A stretch of DNA of 64,000 nucleotides from NCBI RefSeq assembly GCF_030412965.1, contig NZ_JAUHJQ010000007.1, positions 124,001-188,000 on the forward strand, written 5' to 3'. A program made the translations under genes and the position numbers. Below the pieces are notes generated by a model. It searched no databases, was not told the origin of the DNA, and saw only the letters and a list, made by a program, of their open reading frames with translations. The stretch comes from Nocardioides oceani. GTDB lineage: Bacteria; Actinomycetota; Actinomycetes; Propionibacteriales; Nocardioidaceae. Below, one piece after another: positions 26,453-36,051 of this stretch; within the stretch, counting starts at the first letter, position 1; each line of letters starts with the position of its first letter.

Positions 26453-27850
26453 GTGACCCTGAGGCTCTACGACACCGCGACGCGCGAGGTGCGCGACTTC
26501 GTCCCCCTGGAGGAGGGGAGGGCGGGTGTCTACGTCTGCGGTCTCACGGTCCAGTCCGAGCCCCACGTCGGCCACGTCCGCTCGGGCGTCAACTTCGACG
26601 TCCTCCAGCGGTGGCTGCGGCACAGCGGCTACGACGTCACGTTCATCCGCAACGTCACCGACATCGACGACAAGATCCTCGGCAAGGCCGAGGCGCTCGG
26701 CCGCCCGTGGTACGCCCACGCCGCGACGATGAAGCGCGAGCTCGACGCGGCGTACGCCGCGCTGAACGTCGCCCCGCCGACGTACGAGCCCGCCGCCACC
26801 GGCCACGTCCCGGAGATGGTCGAGCTGATCGAGGCGCTCATCGAGAAGGGCCACGCGTACGCCGCCGAGGACGGCTCCGGTGACGTCTACTTCGACGTCC
26901 GCTCCTGGCCGGCGTACGGCGAGCTGACCTCGCAGCGCATCGACGACATGGAGGCCGCCGAGGACGCCGACCCGCGAGGGAAGCGCGACCCGCGCGACTT
27001 CGCCCTGTGGAAGGGCCGCAAGGAGTCCGAGCCGTCGACGGCGTCGTGGCCGAGCCCGTGGGGTCGCGGCCGCCCGGGCTGGCACATCGAGTGCTCCGCG
27101 ATGGCCGGCAAGTACCTCGGCAGCGCCTTCGACATCCACGGCGGGGGCGTCGACCTGCGGTTCCCGCACCACGAGAACGAGCAGGCCCAGTCGCGCGCGG
27201 CCGGCCACCCGTTCGCGTCGTACTGGATGCACAACGCCTGGATCACCACCGCCGGCGAGAAGATGAGCAAGTCGCTCGGCAACAGCCTGACCATCCCGTC
27301 GGTGCTCCAGCGCTTCCGCGGCATCGAGCTGCGGTTCTACCTCGTGGCCTCCCACTACCGCTCCCACGTCGAGTTCAGCTTCGAGGCGCTCGAGGAGTCC
27401 GCCGCCGGGTTCCGCCGGGTCGAGGGCTTCCTCGACCGCGCCGGCGAGGTCGAGCCCGGCGCGCTGCCGCAGGGCTTCGTCGACGCCATGGACGACGACC
27501 TGGGTACGCCGGCGGCGGTGGCCGTCCTCTACGACGCCGTCCGCGAGGGCAACCGCCTGCTGCAGGCCGGCGACGCGGCCGGGGCGCGCGAGCGGGCCGG
27601 CGCCGTGCGCGCCATGCTCGGCGTGCTCGGCCTCGACCCCGCCGACCCGGCCTGGGGCGCCTCGTCGCGCGCCGAGGACAAGGCGCAGGCGGCGCTCGAC
27701 ATGCTCATCAGGGCTCGGATGGACGAGCGGCGGGCGGCGCGGGAGAACCGTGACTTCGCGCTCGCCGACGCGATCCGCGACGAGCTCAAGAACGCGGGGA
27801 TCTCCGTCCAGGACGGTCCCGACCGCGACTACCAGTGGAGTCTTGACTGA
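26453..27850 (+). CDS. cysS: Cysteinyl-tRNA synthetase
   Basis: 465 residues, GTG start. Class I signatures are present: a HIGH-like PHVGHVRSG, zinc ligands in [16 protein letters not shown] and FPHHENE, and [11 protein letters not shown]. The C-terminal helical domain includes [19 protein letters not shown]. It charges tRNA-Cys. Stop and next start overlap by one base with rlmB (TGATG), the conserved cysS-rlmB pair. The paralogue MshC is excluded by the full-length C-terminal domain. Confidence 0.96.
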   Translation: MTLRLYDTATREVRDFVPLEEGRAGVYVCGLTVQSEPHVGHVRSGVNFDVLQRWLRHSGYDVTFIRNVTDIDDKILGKAEALGRPWYAHAATMKRELDAAYAALNVAPPTYEPAATGHVPEMVELIEALIEKGHAYAAEDGSGDVYFDVRSWPAYGELTSQRIDDMEAAEDADPRGKRDPRDFALWKGRKESEPSTASWPSPWGRGRPGWHIECSAMAGKYLGSAFDIHGGGVDLRFPHHENEQAQSRAAGHPFASYWMHNAWITTAGEKMSKSLGNSLTIPSVLQRFRGIELRFYLVASHYRSHVEFSFEALEESAAGFRRVEGFLDRAGEVEPGALPQGFVDAMDDDLGTPAAVAVLYDAVREGNRLLQAGDAAGARERAGAVRAMLGVLGLDPADPAWGASSRAEDKAQAALDMLIRARMDERRAARENRDFALADAIRDELKNAGISVQDGPDRDYQWSLD

Positions 27851-28788
27851 TGCCAGGGAACAGCCAGCGCAAGGGCGCGATCCGCAAGACCAGCAAGGGA
27901 CCCACCGCGGGCTCGGGCGGTCGGGTCAAGCGCGGCCTCGAGGGCAAGGGCCCGACGCCGAAGGCGAAGGACCGGCCCTACCACAAGGCCTACAAGGACG
28001 CGCAGCGCAGCGAGCGCCGCGCCCCCACGCGGACCCGCAAGAAGACCAGCGACGTCGAGTGGATCGCCGGTCGCAACGCGGTCGTCGAGGCGCTGCGCGA
28101 GGGCGTGCCGGTGACCGCCGTGCACGTGGCCGAGGGCGCCGAGCGCGACGGCCGCCTGCGCGAGGCCTTCCGGCTGGCCTCGGAGAAGGGCATCGGCCTG
28201 CTCGAGGTGCCCCGCGGCGAGCTCGACCGGATCACCAGCGGCGCGGTCCACCAGGGCCTGGTCGCCAAGATCCCGGCGTACGAGTACGCCCACCCCGACG
28301 ACCTGCTCGAGGCGGCCGCGGCGAACAACGAGAAGCCGCTGATCGTCGTGCTCGACCAGATCACCGACCCGCGCAACCTCGGCGCGATCGTCCGCTCGGC
28401 CGCCGGCTTCGGCGCCCACGGCGTCGTCATCCCCGAGCGGCGGGCGGCCGGCATGACGGCCGCGGCGTGGAAGACCAGCGCCGGCGCCGCGGCGCGGATC
28501 CCGGTCGCGCAGACCGTCAACCTGGTCCGCCAGCTCAAGGCGTACCAGGACGCGGGCTGCATGGTCATCGGCCTGGCCGCCGACGGCGACGTCTCCCTGC
28601 CCGACCTCGACCTCGCCGACGGCCCGCTGGTCGTGGTGGTCGGGGCCGAGGGCGGCGGCCTCTCCCGGCTGGTCGAGGAGACCTGCGACCAGATCGTGTC
28701 GATCCCGATGGCCAACACCCTGGAGTCGCTCAACGCCGGCGTCGCCGCGTCGGTGACGCTCTACGCGATCGCGCAGGCGCGCGCCTGA
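27850..28788 (+). CDS. rlmB: 23S rRNA (guanosine-2'-O)-methyltransferase RlmB, TrmH/SPOUT family
   Basis: 312 residues. A basic, disordered N-terminus of about 60 residues typical of actinobacterial RlmB precedes a substrate-binding domain (EWIAGRNAVVEALREG). The SPOUT domain has the three motifs VLDQITDPRNLGAIVRSA, VVGAEGGGLSRL and IPMANTLESLNAGVAAS, forming the AdoMet knot. It methylates G2251 of 23S rRNA. It is translationally coupled to cysS. Confidence 0.94.
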   Translation: MPGNSQRKGAIRKTSKGPTAGSGGRVKRGLEGKGPTPKAKDRPYHKAYKDAQRSERRAPTRTRKKTSDVEWIAGRNAVVEALREGVPVTAVHVAEGAERDGRLREAFRLASEKGIGLLEVPRGELDRITSGAVHQGLVAKIPAYEYAHPDDLLEAAAANNEKPLIVVLDQITDPRNLGAIVRSAAGFGAHGVVIPERRAAGMTAAAWKTSAGAAARIPVAQTVNLVRQLKAYQDAGCMVIGLAADGDVSLPDLDLADGPLVVVVGAEGGGLSRLVEETCDQIVSIPMANTLESLNAGVAASVTLYAIAQARA

Positions 28789-28790
28789 CG

Positions 28791-30323
28791 GTGCCCCGGG
28801 TGCCGCGTCGCGTCCTCACCACCACCGTCGCGGTGGTGGTGTGGGCGGTGCTCGCCGTGGCGGTCGGCCTGACCCTGTTCCTCGCCGACGCCCGGACGGT
28901 CTCGCTGGCCAGCCACGACGCCGTGGTCAGGCCGACCCTGGACGGCACCGTCGTGGTCCGCACGGGGCCGGTGCTGCCGGACCTGCGGCTGGACTCCGGC
29001 TCGCGGATCGGGGTCGACGTCCGGCTCGGCAAGACCGAGGCCACGACCCTGGACGAGCTGGTCCAGCGCTACGCCTACATCGGCACCCAGCCCGAGGGGC
29101 CGCGGGTGCGCGTCACCGGGGTCGTCGCCTCGATGGCCCGCGACGCCGCGGTCCGGGGCGGCGTCATCGCCCTGGTCCCGCTCCTCGTGTGGGCCGCGGT
29201 CGGCCGCGACCGCCGCCGTGAGCTGCTGCGCCGCGGCCGCTCCTGGCGCGGAGCAGTCGCCGTCGTCCTCGTCGCCGGCCTGGTCGTCGTGCTGCTCGAG
29301 CCGTGGCGCTCCGACGACGAGCCGGTCGACGACGCCCGCGCCTGGGTGCCGTTCGCGCAGTGGCTCGGTGCGTCCGTCCCGCTGCCCGAGGAGCTCGCCG
29401 GCCTGGAGGTCCGCGGCGACGTCACCACCTCCCAGACCAAGCGGCTCGTCGAGAGCGCCGTCGACACCTACATGCGGAGCAAGCAGTGGTACGCCGCGGC
29501 GGCCGAGGACGCCGCCGGCCTCGACGTGCGCGAGCCCGCCGAGGACGAGACTGTCGCGCTCCTCGTCTCCGACCGCCACGACAACATCGGCATGGACGAG
29601 GTGGCCCGCGCCATCGGCGACGCCGGCGGCGCGACCGCGGTCCTCGACGCCGGCGACGACACCTCCACGGGCAAGCCGTGGGAGGCCTTCTCCCTCGACT
29701 CGGTCACCGCCGCCTTCGAGGACCTCGACCGGTACGGCGTCGCGGGCAACCACGACCACGGCAGCTTCGTGCGCGACTACCTGGCCGACCGCGGCTGGAC
29801 GATGCTCGACGCGAGCGACGGGGAGGTCGTCGACGGGCCCGGGGGCGCACCGCTCATGGGCGTCGACGACCCACGGTCCAGCGGCCTCGGCGCGTGGCGC
29901 GACGAGACCGAGCTGTCGTTCACCGACGTCGGCGAGCGGCTCGCCGACGTAGTCTGCGACGCCGACGAGCGGGTCGCCACCGTGCTGGTCCACGACGCCA
30001 ACCTCGGCCGCGAGGTGCTCGACCGCGGGTGCGCCGACCTCGTCGTCGGCGGCCACCTCCACGTCGCCAGCGGACCCGAGCAGGTGGTCGGCGAGAACGG
30101 CGAGGTCGGGCACAGCTTCACCACCGGCACGACCGGCGGGGCGGCGTACGCCATCGCGATCGGCTCGAAGATCCGGCGCACCGCGTCGGTCACGCTGATC
30201 ACCTACCGCGACGAGCGGCCGGTCGGGCTCCAGGAGGTCGACCTGCTCACCAACGGCGTCTTCGAGGTGGGGGAGTACGTCGAGCTGTCCTACGACGCCC
30301 CGGCCGTCGCCGCCGCTCAGTAA
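28791..30323 (+). CDS. Membrane-anchored metallophosphoesterase
   Basis: 510 residues from GTG 28791, 2 bp after the rlmB stop. TM1 (about 8-29) and TM2-3 (about 118-170) flank a small extracytoplasmic domain. The calcineurin-like domain occupies about 250-500 with all metal motifs: LLVSDRHDNIG (DxH), VLDAGDDT (GD), GVAGNHDHGS (GNHD), VLVHDANLG and VVGGHLHVASG (GHxH). The active site probably faces outside. The substrate is unknown. It is probably cotranscribed with cysS-rlmB. Confidence 0.88.
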   Translation: MPRVPRRVLTTTVAVVVWAVLAVAVGLTLFLADARTVSLASHDAVVRPTLDGTVVVRTGPVLPDLRLDSGSRIGVDVRLGKTEATTLDELVQRYAYIGTQPEGPRVRVTGVVASMARDAAVRGGVIALVPLLVWAAVGRDRRRELLRRGRSWRGAVAVVLVAGLVVVLLEPWRSDDEPVDDARAWVPFAQWLGASVPLPEELAGLEVRGDVTTSQTKRLVESAVDTYMRSKQWYAAAAEDAAGLDVREPAEDETVALLVSDRHDNIGMDEVARAIGDAGGATAVLDAGDDTSTGKPWEAFSLDSVTAAFEDLDRYGVAGNHDHGSFVRDYLADRGWTMLDASDGEVVDGPGGAPLMGVDDPRSSGLGAWRDETELSFTDVGERLADVVCDADERVATVLVHDANLGREVLDRGCADLVVGGHLHVASGPEQVVGENGEVGHSFTTGTTGGAAYAIAIGSKIRRTASVTLITYRDERPVGLQEVDLLTNGVFEVGEYVELSYDAPAVAAAQ

Positions 30324-30327
30324 CGGC

Positions 30328-31536
30328 TCAGTAGTAGTCGCGCACGTGCGCGGGCCGGCCGCGCAGCAGCACGTCGAGCACCGCGTCGTCCGCCGCGCTG
30401 CCGCCGAGGTGGCCGGCCAGCCGCAGGTTCGCGGAGTCCTGCGTGCCGGCGTAGGCCAGCGCCAGCCCCTGCGGGGTGTACGTCGCCGCGTCGGCCGGCA
30501 CCTCGGCGGCCGTGCACGTGCTGACCCCGTCGCGGACGACCAGCCGGTAGCCGCCGTCCATCACCCCCAGCACGTCGCCGGCGACCCGGAACGCCACCTC
30601 CCACGAGCCCGGCGCCAGCCGCAGCCCGGTGAGCGCGCGGGCCGGGTCGTGCACGCGCAGCATGTAGGGCCGGTGCACCACCCGGCGCCAGGCGTAGGCC
30701 GGCAGCACCAGCCGCGCCGCGTCCGCGCCGGAGGTGGTGAGCCGGACGGTGCGCGCGACGGTCGCGAAGGAGCCCAGCACCCGCCACAGCGCCCGGTGCG
30801 CGTCGCCGGTCAGGCCGACCAGGTCGTGGACGGTGATGACGGCCGACTCGTCGTAGCCGGTGCCACGGTCCCACGAGGCGAAGCCGGTCACCCGGCCGTC
30901 GGCGTCCTCGGCGACGGTGATGGCGGTGACCTCGTCGAGCAGCTCGGCGTCGGTGGCGGTGTCGGACGGGCCGCGGCGGGTCAGCGGGCCGTTCTGGGCG
31001 GCCGCCCACGCGTCGTACACCGCCCGGACCGCGGGGACGTCGGCCACCGTCGCGCGGCGCACGGTCGTGCCGTCGGCCGGCGGGCGGACCGCGGCCAGGT
31101 CGGCGGTCAGCAGGTCGACGTCGTCGAGGGCGGTGACCACCTCGTAGCCCAGCCGGCGGTAGATGCCCGGGGCGGTCGGGTAGAGCGCGCTCAGCGCCTC
31201 GCCCCGCTCGGCCGCCTCGCCCAGCACGACGCGGAACAGGTCCGCGAGCATGCCCTGGCCCCGGTGCTCGGCGGCGACCGCGACCCCGGCGATGCCGCAC
31301 GTCGGCACCGCGGCCCCGTGGAACCACGAGCCGAGCTCGAGCCCGATGACGCGGGCGAGCAACCGGTCGCCGTCGGGGCCGGTGGCGAAGGTGCCCCACG
31401 AGTGCCGCCCCGGCGGCGGCCAGCCCTCCGCGGTCGGCGGGCGCCAGCCCTCGGGCGGGGCGCCGAACGCCTCCTGCCCCAGGGCGAGCGTCTGCCCCAG
31501 GTCGTCGGCGGTCAGCAGGCGGGTGGTGCGGGTCAT
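30328..31536 (-). CDS. Eis-like GNAT N-acetyltransferase
   Basis: 402 residues from ATG 31536, exactly the length of mycobacterial Eis. Three domains are visible: an N-terminal GNAT with acetyl-CoA site [18 protein letters not shown] and the IYRRLGYE motif carrying the conserved Tyr, a second GNAT-like domain (about 150-290), and an SCP2-like C-terminal domain. It ends in an aromatic residue (VRDYY), as in Eis, where the C-terminal carboxylate is catalytic. Eis enzymes acetylate amines, including aminoglycosides; the natural substrate here is unknown. Confidence 0.88.
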   Translation of the reverse strand: MTRTTRLLTADDLGQTLALGQEAFGAPPEGWRPPTAEGWPPPGRHSWGTFATGPDGDRLLARVIGLELGSWFHGAAVPTCGIAGVAVAAEHRGQGMLADLFRVVLGEAAERGEALSALYPTAPGIYRRLGYEVVTALDDVDLLTADLAAVRPPADGTTVRRATVADVPAVRAVYDAWAAAQNGPLTRRGPSDTATDAELLDEVTAITVAEDADGRVTGFASWDRGTGYDESAVITVHDLVGLTGDAHRALWRVLGSFATVARTVRLTTSGADAARLVLPAYAWRRVVHRPYMLRVHDPARALTGLRLAPGSWEVAFRVAGDVLGVMDGGYRLVVRDGVSTCTAAEVPADAATYTPQGLALAYAGTQDSANLRLAGHLGGSAADDAVLDVLLRGRPAHVRDYY

Positions 31537-31578
31537 GGCGGCGAACCTACGGCGTCCCGGCCGACCTAGGCTGGGCGC

Positions 31579-32739
31579 ATGCCGACGAACGTGGAGAGGC
31601 TCCTGCCGGGCGAGGACGCGGAGGCGCTGCTGGACCTGGCGCGCTCCATCGCGACCGAGAAGCTCGCGCCTCAGGTCGCCGAGATGGAGGAGCGTGCGGA
31701 GTTCCCCGCCGAGGCCTACGCGCTGCTCGGGCGGGCCGGCCTGCTGAGCCTGCCGTTCCCCGAGGCCGACGGCGGCGGCGGGCAGCCCTACGAGGTCTAC
31801 CTGCAGGTCATCGAGGAGCTCGCGACCGCGTGGCCGAGCGTCGGCGTCGGCGCCTCGGTGCACTCCCTGACCGCCACCGTCGTCGCCGCCCACGCGACCG
31901 AGGAGCAGCGCGCGACCTGGCTGCCGCGGATGCTCTCGGGCGACTGGCTCGGCGCCTACTGCCTCTCCGAGCCCCAGGCCGGCTCCGACGTCAGCGCGAT
32001 CGCCACCAAGGCCGTCCTCGAGGGCTCGCCGGAGGACGGGGAGTACGTCGTCACCGGCACCAAGCAGTGGATCAGCAACGGCTCGCACGCCGACTACTAC
32101 ATCCTCTTCGCGCGCACCGGCGAGGACCCCAAGCGCGGCCTCTCCGCGTTCGTCCTCCCCGGCGACACCTCCGGCGTGTCCTTCGGGGCGCCCGAGAAGA
32201 AGCTCGGCCTCCACTGCGACGTCACCACCCAGGTGATCCTCGACGGCGCTCGGATCCCCGCGGCCAACCGGATCGGGGAGGAGGGCGCCGGCATGCGGGT
32301 GGCCCTCTCCGCGCTGGACGCCGGCCGGCTCGGCATCGCCGCGGTCGCCACCGGGATCGCCCAGGCCGCGCTCGACCACGCGGTCGCCTACGCCCGCGAG
32401 CGGAGGCAGTTCGGCCGGGCGATCGGGGAGTTCCAGGGGCTGCAGTTCCTGCTCGCCGACATGGGCGCGGAGGTGGAACGGGCGCGGGCGACGTACCTCC
32501 ACGCCGCGCGGCTCAAGGACGCCGGCCGCCCCTTCTCCCGCCAGGCGAGCATCGCCAAGCTGAGCGCCAGCGACGCCGCGATGCGGGTGGCGACCGACGC
32601 GGTGCAGGTGCTCGGCGGCAACGGCTACACCCGCGACTACCCCGTCGAGCGGCTCTTCCGCGACGCCAAGATCACCCAGATCTTCGAGGGCACCAACCAG
32701 ATCCAGCGGATGGTCATCGGCCGCGACCTGCTCCGCTGA
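31579..32739 (+). CDS. Acyl-CoA dehydrogenase
   Basis: 386 residues. N-terminal helices, the FAD/acyl motif [16 protein letters not shown], the beta-domain motif [10 protein letters not shown], and the C-terminal helices with [35 protein letters not shown] and catalytic Glu in IFEGTNQIQ. It introduces the alpha-beta double bond into an acyl-CoA. Chain specificity is unknown. It precedes the importer operon by 128 bp that include a separate promoter/operator, so it may be transcribed on its own. Confidence 0.93.
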   Translation: MPTNVERLLPGEDAEALLDLARSIATEKLAPQVAEMEERAEFPAEAYALLGRAGLLSLPFPEADGGGGQPYEVYLQVIEELATAWPSVGVGASVHSLTATVVAAHATEEQRATWLPRMLSGDWLGAYCLSEPQAGSDVSAIATKAVLEGSPEDGEYVVTGTKQWISNGSHADYYILFARTGEDPKRGLSAFVLPGDTSGVSFGAPEKKLGLHCDVTTQVILDGARIPAANRIGEEGAGMRVALSALDAGRLGIAAVATGIAQAALDHAVAYARERRQFGRAIGEFQGLQFLLADMGAEVERARATYLHAARLKDAGRPFSRQASIAKLSASDAAMRVATDAVQVLGGNGYTRDYPVERLFRDAKITQIFEGTNQIQRMVIGRDLLR

Positions 32740-32805
32740 CCCGGCCGCGCCGCCGCGGGGACGGGCGACAACCCACTCGGGCGGACGGCCAAACGTGTGG
32801 GCGCC

Positions 32806-32820
32806 GTCACCTTTGGTGAC
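32806..32820. terminator. Short hairpin after the acyl-CoA dehydrogenase gene
   Basis: GTCACC-TTT-GGTGAC, six perfect pairs with a 3-base loop, lies 66 bp after the stop and just upstream of the operator at 32833. It may be a weak terminator or part of the promoter region of the importer operon. Confidence 0.4.
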
Positions 32821-32832
32821 CGGCCTCGTTAG

Positions 32833-32854
32833 GAACTAGTACCTGTTCTAGTTC
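32833..32854. promoter_or_regulatory. KstR-like palindrome upstream of the importer operon
   Basis: GAACTAG-N8-CTAGTTC is a perfect 7-bp inverted repeat; the core ACTAGTACCTGTTCTAGT (32835-32852) differs from the KstR pattern TnnAACnnGTTnnA only at the first A of AAC. It ends 13 bp before GTG 32868, so a bound repressor would block initiation. Close relatives occur at 45875 and 48042. Confidence 0.7.
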
Positions 32855-32867
32855 TTGTGGAGGACCC

Positions 32868-34355
32868 GTGCCCAGCCTTCGTCGTCACCGAGCCGGATCG
32901 GTCGCCCTCGGCGTCCTCGCCGGCGCGCTCACGCTCAGCCTCGCCGCCTGCGGGTCGCAGCTCGACCCGAACCAGGTGGTGGGTGCCGGCGGCACGGCGG
33001 CCGGCGTCCAGGGCGGCGCGGTCGCGGGCGGTGAGGTGCCGGGTGGCGGCACGGTGGGCGGCGACCTCGGCACGGGTGCCGGCACGACCGGCGGGACCAC
33101 CGGGGGCACGACCGGCGGGACCACCGGGGGCACGACCGGGGCGTCCGGCTCGGGCGGCTCGGCGGGTGGCGCGCCGCAGCCCGGTGGCGAGAACGCGGCC
33201 GACGGCGGGACCAAGGCCGGCTCCTGCGACGGCTTCAAGAACCAGGTCGGGATCACCGACGACACGATCACCATCGGCAACGCCTCGGACATCTCCGGCC
33301 CGGTGCCGGGCATCTTCGAGTCCAGCCAGGACGCGGTGAAGGCGTACGTCGCCTACTTCAACGCCTCCACCGACATCTGCGGGCGCAAGCTGGAGCTGAA
33401 GTCCTACGACAGCCGCACCGACGCCGCGGCGGACCAGCAGGCCTACTCCGACGGCTGCGAGAACGTCTTCGCGATGATCGGGTCGATGTCGGCCTTCGAC
33501 TCCGGCGGCGCGGCGGCCGCGCAGGGCTGCGGCCTGCCCGACATCCGCTCGGCCATGGTCACCAACGACCGGCAGGACTGTGGCACCTGCTTCGGCGCCC
33601 AGTCGACGGTCGCCAACCAGTTCCAGAACGCCGTGCCGGACTACGTGAAGAAGAACTTCCCGGACGCCGCCGCGAACGCCGCGATGCTCTACATCAACGC
33701 CGGTGCGGCCGCCGAGAACGGCAAGCTCCAGGCCTCCGCGATGACCCAGCGCGGCATGAAGTTCTCGATGGTCCAGGCGATCGACATCGCCGAGTTCAAC
33801 TACGCCCCCTACGTCCAGCAGATGAAGGACAAGGGCGTGAAGTACGTCCAGATGATCGCCCAGCCCGCGCAGTTCGTGCGGCTCGCCGACGCCATGCAGC
33901 AGCAGGGCTTCAAGCCCGACGTCTTCATGATCGACCCCTCGGCCTACGACTCCGAGTACGTCGAGAGCGGCGGCTCCGCGGTCGACGGCACGACGGTGTT
34001 CACGAACTTCGTCCCCTTCGAGGAGGCGAGCAGCAACAAGGAGATGCAGACCTACGTCAGCTGGCTCAACCAGGTCCGCCCGGGTGCCGAGCCGTCGTTC
34101 TTCGGTGTCTTCTCCTGGTCGGCCGCCCGCCTGTTCGTCGAGCGGGCCGTCGCCCTGGGCGGCAAGCTCAGCCGCGAGTCCCTCGTCGCCGACCTCGGCA
34201 GGGTGTCGGACTGGACCGCCAACGGCATGCACGCCCCGCAGTACCCCGGCCCGCGCCGTACCGGCGACTGCTGGCGCTTCCTGACCCTCGAGGGCAGCAG
34301 GTGGGTGTCCGCGGGTGGCACGAAGTACACCTGCGCCGGCCTCACCACGGTCTGA
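32868..34355 (+). CDS. ABC-importer substrate-binding lipoprotein 1 (branched-chain amino-acid-type)
   Basis: 495 residues from GTG 32868 with RBS GGAGGA. The lipobox is SLAACGS (Cys near 28). A Gly/Thr-rich tether (about 35-105) contains four TTGG repeats encoded by 24-bp tandem DNA repeats (33081-33128). The periplasmic-binding domain begins near residue 115 (CDGFKNQVGITDDTITIGN, SDISGPVPGIFES) and continues to the end. Type I Liv/ANF-receptor fold. It is a paralogue of the next gene, with long identical stretches such as IGSMSAFDSGG and EFNYAPYVQQ. The ligand is unknown; the KstR-like site upstream hints at a lipid or steroid. Confidence 0.88.
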   Translation: MPSLRRHRAGSVALGVLAGALTLSLAACGSQLDPNQVVGAGGTAAGVQGGAVAGGEVPGGGTVGGDLGTGAGTTGGTTGGTTGGTTGGTTGASGSGGSAGGAPQPGGENAADGGTKAGSCDGFKNQVGITDDTITIGNASDISGPVPGIFESSQDAVKAYVAYFNASTDICGRKLELKSYDSRTDAAADQQAYSDGCENVFAMIGSMSAFDSGGAAAAQGCGLPDIRSAMVTNDRQDCGTCFGAQSTVANQFQNAVPDYVKKNFPDAAANAAMLYINAGAAAENGKLQASAMTQRGMKFSMVQAIDIAEFNYAPYVQQMKDKGVKYVQMIAQPAQFVRLADAMQQQGFKPDVFMIDPSAYDSEYVESGGSAVDGTTVFTNFVPFEEASSNKEMQTYVSWLNQVRPGAEPSFFGVFSWSAARLFVERAVALGGKLSRESLVADLGRVSDWTANGMHAPQYPGPRRTGDCWRFLTLEGSRWVSAGGTKYTCAGLTTV

Positions 34356-34512
34356 CCGGACCTGCGGACGACGACGGGACGGGGCCGTGACCGAGATCGG
34401 ACGAAACTTGTCCGAAAAGTGGTCCATACCCGCGGGTAGGGCTTGTGATCCGCGTCACCTGGCCGGTTGTGTCTCGTTTGACCGGTACTCGTCCCACCTC
34501 GCGGAGGACCCC

Positions 34513-36048
34513 ATGACCACCTCGCTGCGCACCCGTCCCCGGGTCCCGCACCTGCCTCGCCGGCGCCCCGCGCGCCGCGTCGCGGTGCTCGTCGCAGTCG
34601 TCGCCGCGGCCTCGCTGGCCGCGTGCGGCTCGCGGATGGACCCCGACACCGTGGTGGGGATGAGCGCAGGGACCGGCGCCGGCGCCGGCGTACCCGGCGC
34701 CGAGGGAGGCCTCGTCGGCGGCACCGGCGGCGACGCCGGATCCGTCCCCGGCACGGTCGGTGGCGGCGACCTCGGCGGTGGCGCCGGGTCGAGCACCGGC
34801 GGCACGGGCGGCGCGGGCACCGGCTCGACCGGTGGCGGTGACGCACCGGCGGCGGGCGCCCAGGGCGGCGGCGAGAACGCCGCCGACGGCGGGGTCGAGG
34901 CCGGCTCCTGCGACGGGTTCGAGAATCAGACCGGTGTCACCGACGACACGATCACGATCGCGAACGTCTCCGACATCTCCGGTCCCGTGCCCGGCATCTT
35001 CGAGTCCGCCCAGCAGGCCACGCAGGCGTACGCCGCGTACTTCAACTCCGCCGGCGACGTCTGCGGCCGCTCGCTGAAGGTGCTCGACCTCGACAGCCGC
35101 GCCGACGCCGGCGCCGACCAGCAGGCCTACGCCCGCGCCTGCGAGGAGGCCTTCGCCGCCGTCGGGTCGATGTCGGCCTTCGACTCCGGCGGCGCCCGGA
35201 CCGCGCAGGACTGCGGCCTCCCCGACATCCGCTCCTACTCCGTCAACGGCGACCGCACCGCGTGCACCACCTGCTTCGCGGCGTACGCCGTCCAGCCGAA
35301 CCTCGTGCCCAACGCGATGCCGCAGTTCTGGGCCAAGAAGGCTCCGGAGGCCGTGAAGTCGGTCGCGATGTTCTACGTCAACGCCGGCGCCGCCCCCGCG
35401 AACGCCGCCAACTTCCGCGCCGCCTGGGAGAAGAACGGCTGGGACGTCAAGGTCTTCGAGGCCATCGACACCGCCGAGTTCAACTACGCGCCGTACGTCC
35501 AGCAGGCCAAGGACGCCGGCGCCCAGCTGGTCAACTACACCGGGCCCTACCAGTTCACCGTCCGGCTCCAGCAGGCCATGAAGCAGCAGGGCTACGAGCC
35601 CGAGGTCTTCCTCCAGGACGCCACCGTCCACGACCAGCGCTACGTCGACGAGGCCGGCGCGGACGGCGACGGCACCTACGTCTACTCGCAGACGCCGCTC
35701 TTCGACGACTACTCGGTCGCCGAGATGAAGCTCTACCGGTCCTGGCTGCAGCAGGTCGACCCGGGCGCCCAGCCCAACACCTACGGCGTCTTCGCCTGGT
35801 CGGCCGCCCGCCTCTTCGTCGAGCAGGCCGTCGCGCTCGGCGGGAAGCTCACCCGCGCCTCGCTGGTCGAGCGGATGGGCGGCGTCAAGGACTGGACCGG
35901 CAACGGCATCCACGTCCCGCAGCAGGTCGGTGCGGAGACCACCGCCAACTGCGCCTCGATCATCCAGCTCAGCAACGGGACGTGGAAGAAGGTCTCGCCC
36001 GGCGAGTACCTCTGCGGCTCGATGACGAACACCGGCCTGGGAGGCTGA
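34513..36048 (+). CDS. ABC-importer substrate-binding lipoprotein 2, paralogue of the preceding gene
   Basis: 511 residues from ATG 34513 with GGAGGA in front. The lipobox is ASLAACGS. The Gly-rich tether (about 45-125) is of different sequence from its paralogue but ends in the same GENAADGG...AGSCDGF junction. The binding domain keeps ITIANVSDISGPVPGIFES, the AVGSMSAFDSGGARTAQDCGLPDIRS segment (shown split: AVGSMSAFDSGG, AQDCGLPDIRS) and GVFAWSAARLFVEQAVALGG. The four cysteines CDGF, VCGR, DCGL and CTTC match those of protein 1. Nothing suggests decay. It precedes the permease by 3 bp, so it belongs to the same operon. Confidence 0.88.
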   Translation: MTTSLRTRPRVPHLPRRRPARRVAVLVAVVAAASLAACGSRMDPDTVVGMSAGTGAGAGVPGAEGGLVGGTGGDAGSVPGTVGGGDLGGGAGSSTGGTGGAGTGSTGGGDAPAAGAQGGGENAADGGVEAGSCDGFENQTGVTDDTITIANVSDISGPVPGIFESAQQATQAYAAYFNSAGDVCGRSLKVLDLDSRADAGADQQAYARACEEAFAAVGSMSAFDSGGARTAQDCGLPDIRSYSVNGDRTACTTCFAAYAVQPNLVPNAMPQFWAKKAPEAVKSVAMFYVNAGAAPANAANFRAAWEKNGWDVKVFEAIDTAEFNYAPYVQQAKDAGAQLVNYTGPYQFTVRLQQAMKQQGYEPEVFLQDATVHDQRYVDEAGADGDGTYVYSQTPLFDDYSVAEMKLYRSWLQQVDPGAQPNTYGVFAWSAARLFVEQAVALGGKLTRASLVERMGGVKDWTGNGIHVPQQVGAETTANCASIIQLSNGTWKKVSPGEYLCGSMTNTGLGG

Positions 36049-36051
36049 CCG

